A stretch of 48,765 bases of DNA from the NCBI GenBank assembly GCA_903908825.1, contig CAIVTJ010000378.1:1-48765 (forward strand), given 5' to 3'. The position numbers and the translations under genes are program-made. Source of the stretch: an uncultured Pseudomonadota bacterium (lineage in GTDB: Bacteria > Pseudomonadota > Gammaproteobacteria > Steroidobacterales > Steroidobacteraceae). Position 1 is the first letter of the stretch. Every line of letters begins with the position of its first letter. Of the stretch, positions 41,850-48,765 are shown piece by piece. Below the pieces are notes generated by a model. It did no database searches, was not told the origin of the DNA, and saw only the letters and a list, made by a program, of their open reading frames with translations.

Positions 41850-42740
41850 GTGGTTGCCGCTCACGGCCGGATCGATGTCATCGCCACACCCATCGGCAAC
41901 CTGGGGGACCTGTCGTCCCGGGCGCGCGATGCGCTGGCCAACGCCGACCTGGTGGCCGCCGAGGATACCCGCCATACCGGCACTCTGCTGCGGGCGCTGG
42001 GCCTGTCACGGCCGATGGTGTCTTTGCACGAACACAACGAACGCAGTCGCATAGACGAACTCCTGTTGCGGCTGGCACAAGGCCAGACCATTGCCCTGGT
42101 CAGCGATGCCGGCACACCGCTGGTGTCTGATCCCGGCTATGCGCTGGTGGCCGCGGCCTTGGCTGCCGGCCACGCGGTGCAAGCCATACCGGGCCCCTCT
42201 GCGGTGCTGGCTGCGCTGGCCGCCAGTGGCCTGCCCACGGACCGCTTCTGCTTCGAGGGCTTTTTGCCACCCAAAGCCGCCGCCCGCTTAGAACGTTGCC
42301 AGGCGTTGGCCAGTGAGAGCCGCACGCTGGTGTTCTTTGAGGCACCGCACCGCATCGTGGCCACACTGGCTGACTTGGCCAGTGCCTGCGGCGGCGAGCG
42401 CCGTGCGGCTGTGGCACGCGAGATCACCAAGGCGCACGAGACGATATACCGCGGCACGCTGACCGCGCTGCTGGCGATTGCCGCGCAAGATGGCAATTTT
42501 GAGCGTGGCGAAATCACGCTGGTTCTGGAAGGCGCGCCGGCCGTCGCAGCGGCGCCCGATGCGGCCTTTGTGCGCCGCGCACTGACGGTGCTGCGTGCCG
42601 AACTGCCGACGTCCCGTGCCGCTGCGGTGGTTGCGCAGCTGACCGGCTGGCGCAAGGCCGATGTCTATGCCTTGGCGTTGACCGATGGCGGCGATCCGCA
42701 ACAGCAGGCTGCGTTGCCCGACACATCGGTGCCACAATAG
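41850..42740 (+). CDS. rsmI: 16S rRNA (cytidine(1402)-2'-O)-methyltransferase
   Basis: DVIATPIGNLGDLSSRARDALANADLVAAEDTRHTGTLL, VSDAGTPLVSDPGYALV, EGFLPPKAAAR. Confidence 0.96.
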   Translation: MVAAHGRIDVIATPIGNLGDLSSRARDALANADLVAAEDTRHTGTLLRALGLSRPMVSLHEHNERSRIDELLLRLAQGQTIALVSDAGTPLVSDPGYALVAAALAAGHAVQAIPGPSAVLAALAASGLPTDRFCFEGFLPPKAAARLERCQALASESRTLVFFEAPHRIVATLADLASACGGERRAAVAREITKAHETIYRGTLTALLAIAAQDGNFERGEITLVLEGAPAVAAAPDAAFVRRALTVLRAELPTSRAAAVVAQLTGWRKADVYALALTDGGDPQQQAALPDTSVPQ

Positions 42741-42788
42741 CGGCCCCCGGCTGCGGCACCCGCAGTACTTAACGATGGCGGATGCTGC

Positions 42789-44000
42789 ATGCGGACGATC
42801 TACCGAACTGCGTTGATGGGCCTGTTTGCGGGCGTGTTGCTGGCAGCCTGCGGTGATAACAAACCCAAGGGGCCGCCGGCGCCACCGGTGCCCGAGGTCG
42901 GCATCATCGTGCTTGCGCCCAAGCCGGCGCAGCTTTACAGCGAACTGCCGGGCCGTGTCACCGCGACGCGCACTGCAGAGATCCGTCCGCAGGTGGCCGG
43001 CTTGCTGCAAAAGCGTTTGTTCACTGAGGGCGCGGAGGTCAAGGCCGGTCAGGCGCTTTATCAGATTGATGCAGACGCCTATCGTGCAGCTGTCGGCCGT
43101 GCCCGCGGTGTTTTGGTCAGTGCCGAAGCTCAGGCCACTAACACGCGCACCATCGCCCAGCGCTATCAGTCGCTGTTCGAGCGCCAGCTGGCCAGTCAGC
43201 AGGATCGCGACAATACGCGCGCCAACCAGTTGCGCGCCGAAGCCGATGTGGTGACCGCCAAGGCCGCGCTCGACGCAGCACAGGTCGAGCTGGATCGCAC
43301 CCGCATCACCTCGCCCATCAGCGGCCGCATCGGCCGTTCGCAGGTGACCGAAGGCGCATTGGTCAAGGTCGCACAGGACGCACCGCTGGCCGTGGTGCAG
43401 CAACTCGATACCGTGAACGTGGATGTCTCGCAGTCCAGTGCAGAACTGCTGCGCCTGCAGCGTGAGTTGGCCAGTGGCCGTTTGCAGCACGACAAGGCTG
43501 TCACGGCGCGCGTCATGCTCACGCTCGAAGACGGGTCGCCTTACGCGGAAGCCGGCGAGATGCGTTTCTCTGAAGTCACCGTCGATGCCGGCACCGGCTC
43601 GGTGTTGCTGCGGGCCAGCTTTCCCAACCCGCGGCGCGAGTTGTTGCCTGGCATGTTCGTGCGCGCACGCGTGGGTCAGGCTGTCGCCACCGAGGCCTTG
43701 CTGGTGCCGCAGGCAGGCGTTTCGCGCAACGCGCGCGGCTTGCCCACAGCGCTGGTCGTCGGCGCCGACGATGTCGCCGAAGAGCGGCTGTTGACGGTCG
43801 GCCGGGTCATCGATAACCAATGGCAGGTGCTCGACGGCCTCAAGGCCGGTGATCGCGTGATCGTCGAAGGTCTGCAGCGCGCCAAGGCCGGCAACAAGGT
43901 CAAGCCTGTGCCTGCCGGCTCCAAGCCTGCGCCAGGTGGTCCGCCGGGTGCGCCGGGTATGCCGGCAGCCGGTGCACCGCCCGCTGCAGCCAAGGGCTAA
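42789..44000 (+). CDS. RND efflux periplasmic adaptor (MexA/AcrA-like)
   Basis: Lipoprotein-like [53 protein letters not shown]. Confidence 0.94.
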   Translation: MRTIYRTALMGLFAGVLLAACGDNKPKGPPAPPVPEVGIIVLAPKPAQLYSELPGRVTATRTAEIRPQVAGLLQKRLFTEGAEVKAGQALYQIDADAYRAAVGRARGVLVSAEAQATNTRTIAQRYQSLFERQLASQQDRDNTRANQLRAEADVVTAKAALDAAQVELDRTRITSPISGRIGRSQVTEGALVKVAQDAPLAVVQQLDTVNVDVSQSSAELLRLQRELASGRLQHDKAVTARVMLTLEDGSPYAEAGEMRFSEVTVDAGTGSVLLRASFPNPRRELLPGMFVRARVGQAVATEALLVPQAGVSRNARGLPTALVVGADDVAEERLLTVGRVIDNQWQVLDGLKAGDRVIVEGLQRAKAGNKVKPVPAGSKPAPGGPPGAPGMPAAGAPPAAAKG

Positions 44001-44004
44001 AGCC

Positions 44005-47000
44005 ATGCTGTCGCGCTTTTTTATCGACCGCCCCGTCTTTGCGTGGGTGCTGGCGCTGGTGTTGATGCTGGGCGGCGGCATAGCCGTGACCACCCTGCCG
44101 GTCATGCAATACCCCAACATCGCACCACCACAGGTGACGGTGTCGTCCAACTACCCAGGTGCGTCGGCGCAGACCGTGCAGGACAGTGTGGTGCAGGTCA
44201 TCGAGCAGCAGCTCAATGGCATCGACGGCTTGGACTACATCACCTCCGAGAGCACGGCCGATGGCAGTGGCAGTGTCACGCTGAGTTTTTCGCAGGGCAC
44301 CAGCCCTGACATCGCGCAAGTGCAGGTGCAGAACAAACTGCAGGCCGCCATGCCCTTGTTGCCTGCCGAAGTGCAGCAGCAAGGTCTACGCGTCAACAAG
44401 CCCACACGCAATTTTCTGGTGGTGCTGGGCTTTCGCTCTACCGACAACAGCATGACCAGCGAGGAGATCAACAATTACGTTGCCTCCAATGTGCTTGACC
44501 CCATCAGCCGTACGGCTGGCGTGGGTGATGTGCAGTTGTTCGGTGCACAGTTTGCGATGCGCGTGTGGCTGGACCCGGCGCGACTGGCCAGCTATCGCGT
44601 GACCACCGGTGATGTGGTGGCCGCTATCCGCGCGCAAAACGTGCAGGTTTCAGCAGGCCAGTTGGGTGGTTTGCCAGCCTTGCCCGGGCAGGCGATCACC
44701 GCAACCATCGTCGGCCCGTCGCGACTGTCAACGCCCGAGCAGTTCGGCAACATTCAGCTGCGCGTCAATGCAGACGGCTCTATTTTGCGCATCCGCGATA
44801 TCGGTCGCGTGGGCTTGAGTGCCGAGAACTACGCGCGCGAGGTCTATCACAACGGTCAGCCCGGCGCGGCCATGGCCGTGCGCCTGGCCATCGGCAAGAA
44901 CGCGCTCGACACCGTCGACAACATTCACGCCACCATCGCTCGCTTGCAGCCCTTCTTCCCCAAGGGGCTCGATGCGATCTATCCGCAGGACACCACGCCC
45001 TTTGTGCGCACCTCGATTCGTGAGGTCGCCAAGACGCTGGTCGAGGCTATCGTGCTGGTGTTCCTGGTCATGTATCTGTTCCTGCAGAACCTGCGCGCCA
45101 CGCTGATCCCCACATTGGCCGTGCCGGTGGTGATGTTGGGCACGTTTGGTGTGTTGTCAGCCTTTGGCTATTCAATCAACACGCTGACCATGTTCGGCAT
45201 GGCGCTGTCTATCGGTCTGCTGGTCGATGACGCCATCGTGGTGGTCGAGAACGTCGAACGTGTGATGGCCGAAGAAGGTCTGTCGGCGCGCGAGGCCACA
45301 CGTAAATCCATGGACCAGATCACCGGCGCACTGATCGGTATCGCCTTGGTGCTGTCGGCGGTGTTTGTGCCCATGGCGTTCTTCAGTGGTTCGGTGGGCG
45401 TCATCTATCGACAGTTCTCGATCACGTTGGTGTCGGCCATGGTGTTGTCGGTGGTGGTGGCACTGGTGTTCACGCCGGCCCTGTGCGCCACGCTACTCAA
45501 GCCGCATGCACCGGGCGCAGCGCAGGCGCGTCGCGGTCTGTTCGGCTGGTTCAATCGGGTCTTTGATCGCAGCAGCCGCTCTTACTCAAACGGCGTGGCC
45601 GGCATGCTGTCGCGCAATGTCCGCTGGCTGGTGGTGTACGGTGTGCTGGTGGGCGTGATGGTGATGCTGTTTGCGCGTATCCCCACATCATTTTTGCCTG
45701 ACGAAGACACCGGCACTATGTACAGCATCGTGCAGACCACACCTGGTGCCACCAAAGAGCGCACGGCTGCGGCCCTCAAACAGGCACAGGATTATTTTCT
45801 CGAGCGTGAGAAAGACGTCGTCGACATGGTCATGACGGTCAATGGCTTTAACTTTGCCGGTACCGGTCAGAACATGGGTCTGGTTTTTGTGAAGCTCAAG
45901 AACTGGGATCAACGCCGCGAGCCGCAGCAAAAAATCAAAGCCATCGCGCAGCGCGCCACGCGCTATTTCTCGGCCATACGCGATGCTTCCATCATCGTCA
46001 CGGTGCCGCCGGCAGTCTCTGAGCTGGGCAACTCGTCGGGCTTTGATCTGCAACTGCAAGATCGCGGTGGTGTGGGTCGTGAAGTGTTGCTGGCCGCGCG
46101 CGGGCAGTTGCTGGGTATGGCCGCCAAAGAGCCCACGCTGGTCGGCGTACGTCCTAACGGCATCGAAGACGCCCCGCAGCTGCGCCTGAATATCGACCGC
46201 GAAAAGGCAGGCGCCTTGGGTGTGGCCATCAGCGACATCCATCAGACGCTGGCTACCGCTTGGGGCTCCAGCTACGTCAACGACTTCTTGGATCGCGGTC
46301 GCGTCAAACGCGTGTATGTGCAGGGCGAACCCTATGGCCGCATGCAGCCCGATGACCTGGCGCGCTGGCATGTGCGCAACAACAAGGGCGACATGGTGCC
46401 CTTCTCGGCGTTCGCTACGGCAGAGTGGAGTTTTGGTCCGCAGAAGCTGGTGCGCTTCAATGGCGTGCCGTCTTTCAACATCCAGGGTGCTGCGGCGCCG
46501 GGCGAGAGCACCGGCGAGGCGATGGACCTGATGCAAAGCCTGATCGCCAAACTGCCACCGGGCATCGGTGTGGAGTGGACCGGCGTGTCCTTTGAAGAGC
46601 GTCTGGCTGGCAGCAAGGGACCGGCGCTGTATGCCATCTCGTTGGCGGTGGTGTTCCTGTGTCTGGCCGCTTTGTACGAGAGTTGGTCGATACCGGTAGT
46701 GGTGCTGCTGGTGGTGCCGCTGGGCGTGTTGGGTGCGGTCATTGCCACCTTGGCGCGCGGCATGGCCAATGACGTGTTCTTCCAGGTGGGGTTGCTGACC
46801 ACCATGGGCCTTGCGGCCAAGAGCGCCATCCTCATCGTCGAGTTTGCCAAGTCCAACTATGACGGGGGTATGCCCTTGCGTGAGGCGGTGCTGCAAGCCG
46901 CGCGGCAGCGGCTGCGGCCTATTCTGATGACCTCACTGGCGTTCATGTTCGGCGTGCTTCCGCTGGCGTTGGCCAGCGGTGCCGGTTCGGGTGCGCAGAA

Positions 47001-47124
47001 TGCCGTCGGCACCGGTGTGATCGGCGGCATGCTGGCCTCGACCTTTCTGGCTATCTTCTTTGTGCCGCTGTTCTTCGTGCTGGTGATGGGCTGGTTCCGG
47101 GTGCGTCCGAAACCTGTTGCTTAG
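44005..47124 (+). CDS. RND efflux inner-membrane transporter (MexB/AcrB HAE1 family)
   Basis: [83 protein letters not shown]... Confidence 0.96.
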   Translation: MLSRFFIDRPVFAWVLALVLMLGGGIAVTTLPVMQYPNIAPPQVTVSSNYPGASAQTVQDSVVQVIEQQLNGIDGLDYITSESTADGSGSVTLSFSQGTSPDIAQVQVQNKLQAAMPLLPAEVQQQGLRVNKPTRNFLVVLGFRSTDNSMTSEEINNYVASNVLDPISRTAGVGDVQLFGAQFAMRVWLDPARLASYRVTTGDVVAAIRAQNVQVSAGQLGGLPALPGQAITATIVGPSRLSTPEQFGNIQLRVNADGSILRIRDIGRVGLSAENYAREVYHNGQPGAAMAVRLAIGKNALDTVDNIHATIARLQPFFPKGLDAIYPQDTTPFVRTSIREVAKTLVEAIVLVFLVMYLFLQNLRATLIPTLAVPVVMLGTFGVLSAFGYSINTLTMFGMALSIGLLVDDAIVVVENVERVMAEEGLSAREATRKSMDQITGALIGIALVLSAVFVPMAFFSGSVGVIYRQFSITLVSAMVLSVVVALVFTPALCATLLKPHAPGAAQARRGLFGWFNRVFDRSSRSYSNGVAGMLSRNVRWLVVYGVLVGVMVMLFARIPTSFLPDEDTGTMYSIVQTTPGATKERTAAALKQAQDYFLEREKDVVDMVMTVNGFNFAGTGQNMGLVFVKLKNWDQRREPQQKIKAIAQRATRYFSAIRDASIIVTVPPAVSELGNSSGFDLQLQDRGGVGREVLLAARGQLLGMAAKEPTLVGVRPNGIEDAPQLRLNIDREKAGALGVAISDIHQTLATAWGSSYVNDFLDRGRVKRVYVQGEPYGRMQPDDLARWHVRNNKGDMVPFSAFATAEWSFGPQKLVRFNGVPSFNIQGAAAPGESTGEAMDLMQSLIAKLPPGIGVEWTGVSFEERLAGSKGPALYAISLAVVFLCLAALYESWSIPVVVLLVVPLGVLGAVIATLARGMANDVFFQVGLLTTMGLAAKSAILIVEFAKSNYDGGMPLREAVLQAARQRLRPILMTSLAFMFGVLPLALASGAGSGAQNAVGTGVIGGMLASTFLAIFFVPLFFVLVMGWFRVRPKPVA

Positions 47125-48014
47125 TGGGCTAACGACGCAGTCAGAAACACGCCGGCTTCGGTCAGTGCGTCGCGTCCTTCGCTGAGCATGAAGCCGAAGA
47201 TGTGCCACACGTGCGGCATGTTCGGCCACACGCTCAGGTGCACCGGCACATCGGCTGCGCCCAGTGCGCCCACCAGACGTATGGCATCGTCGAGCAGCAC
47301 CTCGGCCGTGCCCACCTGAACGAACACCGGCGGCAGGCCGCGCAGATCGGCATACAGCGGTGAGGCCAACGGCGTGGTCAAGGGCTTACCCTGCAAGTAA
47401 AGCTCGGCGTTGGCCAGCAAACCCTCGCGGGTGATCGACGGGTCGGCGGCGATCTTGGACTGCATGCTGCTACCGGTGCAGGCCAGATCGACCCAGGGTG
47501 AGATGGTCAAAGCGCCTGCAGGCATGGGCAGGCCGGCATCGCGCGCCGCTACCAGCGTTGCGATGACCAGGCCACCACCGGCCGAATCACCTGCCAGCAC
47601 GATGTCTGCAGGCTTGATGCCACCCTCCAGCAGCGCGCGGTAAGCGGCCACGCAATCATCGACCGCTGCCGGGAACGGATGCTCGGGGGCCAAGCGGTAA
47701 TCGAGTGACACCGTGCTGACGCCAGTGGCCCGGCCCAGTTCGCCGCTGAGCGAGCGATAGTCAGTGGGGTTGCCGATCACAAAAGCGCCGCCGTGGATGT
47801 AGAGCAGCGTCTGGTCGCTGCGTGCGCCCGGCGTGGTGGATGCCAGCACTGGCAGACCGGCCAGTTTTCCAGACTCAAACGTGATGTCCGCCGCCACCGG
47901 TGCCGCGCCTATGGACGCTGAAAAATCAGCGCGGGCTTTTTGCGGTGATGAGGTCAGGTCCAGTTCGTTCGAACGCAACAGGGTGATCAGTTGGGCAAGT
48001 TCAGCGCTGCTCAT
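47121..48014 (-). CDS. alpha/beta hydrolase, HSL-type esterase/lipase
   Basis: [20 protein letters not shown] (HGG oxyanion motif), [13 protein letters not shown] nucleophile elbow, [16 protein letters not shown]. Confidence 0.92.
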   Translation of the reverse strand: MSSAELAQLITLLRSNELDLTSSPQKARADFSASIGAAPVAADITFESGKLAGLPVLASTTPGARSDQTLLYIHGGAFVIGNPTDYRSLSGELGRATGVSTVSLDYRLAPEHPFPAAVDDCVAAYRALLEGGIKPADIVLAGDSAGGGLVIATLVAARDAGLPMPAGALTISPWVDLACTGSSMQSKIAADPSITREGLLANAELYLQGKPLTTPLASPLYADLRGLPPVFVQVGTAEVLLDDAIRLVGALGAADVPVHLSVWPNMPHVWHIFGFMLSEGRDALTEAGVFLTASLAH

Positions 48015-48136
48015 CGCGTAGTGCTCCCGGGTGCCGTGTTCAGTAATGACGGTGCTTCGAATACATCTTAGGCGTTCCGAAGTGCTGCGGTAAGGTGCCC
48101 ACAGTGCCGACCCGCAACCGCCCCGGAGATGCTGCT

Positions 48137-48487
48137 ATGACTGATGTACTGATTACGCTGCGAGATGCGCTGCGCACCTTTGCCGCCGAGCGTGACTGGG
48201 AGCCGTTTCATACGCCACGCAATCTGGCCGTGGCCCTCACTGTGGAGGCCGGCGAACTGCTGGAACATTTTCAGTGGATGGATGAACTGGCATCGACACA
48301 ACTCGATGCCGGCAGGCGGCAACAGATCGGCGAGGAGATGGCCGATGTGCTGCTGTACTTGATACGGCTGTCCGACAAGTTGCATGTGGATCTGGCCGAT
48401 GCAGCGCGGCGCAAGCTGCAGCTCAACGCGCAGAAATACCCAGCCGAGAAGGTGCGCGGCAGCAGCAAGAAATATACGGAGTATTGA
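48137..48487 (+). CDS. MazG-like nucleotide pyrophosphohydrolase
   Basis: RDWEPFHTPRNLAVALTVEAGELLEHFQWMDE...IGEEMADVLLYLIRLSDKLHVDL, EExxE...EExxD metal motif. Confidence 0.9.
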   Translation: MTDVLITLRDALRTFAAERDWEPFHTPRNLAVALTVEAGELLEHFQWMDELASTQLDAGRRQQIGEEMADVLLYLIRLSDKLHVDLADAARRKLQLNAQKYPAEKVRGSSKKYTEY

Positions 48488-48570
48488 CGGTATTTTGGTC
48501 CTTCCCGGTTGATTTGCGAGTGTCATCGCAGGAGGGGCTGGCTAAAGATTTGGCCCAGTGCTAGCTCATC

Positions 48571-48599
48571 TTGCGGTGTACGTTTGTGCATACTAATAT
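48571..48599 (+). promoter_or_regulatory. candidate sigma70 promoter for the brnT-remnant/brnA unit
   Basis: TTGCGG - 17 nt - TAATAT; the -10 overlaps the inferred remnant ATG. Confidence 0.4.
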
Positions 48600-48699
48600 G
48601 GATCAGTATGAATGGGATCCTGAAGGAAGGTACATACGGATCATTTCGTCCAGAAGGGCGAGCAGCGCGGAGCGGTTGCGCTACAGGAGCATCGAATGA
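48598..48699 (+). pseudogene. brnT toxin remnant: 33-codon ORF joining BrnT-like N- and C-termini
   Basis: MDQYEWDPE|GRYIRIISSRRASSAERLRYRSIE*; both halves fit the BrnT family pattern (N-terminal FEWDPxK; C-terminal IRIISARxAxxxERxxY), core absent. Confidence 0.68.
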
Positions 48700-48765
48700 G
48701 AAAGCACTACGACTTCTCCAAGGCCAAGCGCGGTTCTGTGGTTGCACCTGCACCCGGCAAGACCC
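48696..48765 (+). CDS. BrnA-like antitoxin, N-terminal part (continues beyond the window)
   Basis: MRKHYDFSKAKRGSVVAPAPGKT...; YDFSKxKRGxVxxxxPGKT is typical of BrnA-family N-termini; ATGA overlap with the brnT remnant. Confidence 0.72.
   Translation, partial: MRKHYDFSKAKRGSVVAPAPGKT

Noticed and set aside
42288-44150. 620-aa minus-strand ORF opposite rsmI and the RND adaptor
   Set aside because: Spans the antisense of two confident genes and an intergenic gap; no coherent domain.
45688-46896. 402-aa minus-strand ORF inside the RND pump gene
   Set aside because: Antisense shadow; the RND frame is continuous and canonical.
48523-48753. 76-aa minus-strand ORF across the brnT/brnA region
   Set aside because: No RBS or family resemblance; the plus-strand BrnT/BrnA-like reading explains the sequence better.

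Overview
This 48.8 kb window reads as a compact, GC-rich gammaproteobacterial chromosome segment. Taxonomic placement is inference from gene content and order. It is mostly core genome: rplM-rpsI-tRNA-Gln, leuA, rpiA, fau-6S RNA-zapA, ygfB-pepP-ubiH-ubiI, ispG, a 2-oxo acid dehydrogenase E1a/E1b/E2 cluster, zapE-rapZ-hpf-rpoN-lptB-lptA-lptC-kdsC-kdsD, ibaG-murA, petABC-sspAB, lpoA-rsmI, and an RND efflux adaptor/pump pair. I saw no CRISPR array, prophage or IS element. The strongest non-routine signals are: (1) an apparently in-frame-collapsed brnT toxin remnant (33 codons) coupled by ATGA to a brnA-like antitoxin at the right edge, missed by the ORF track; (2) a 16-aa Lys/Ala microprotein gene (MAKAKKKAKKKAAKKK) with its own promoter-like and terminator-like signals between rpiA and an EVE-domain gene; (3) a ~940-aa tandem HtrA protease resembling yeast Nma111, whose second protease domain has lost its catalytic residues; (4) four convergent gene pairs whose stop codons interlock in a shared TTAG/CTAG tetranucleotide; (5) a CRP/Vfr-like regulator with an extra tail ending in ten consecutive acidic residues. 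All family assignments come from reading the translations; no database search was run.
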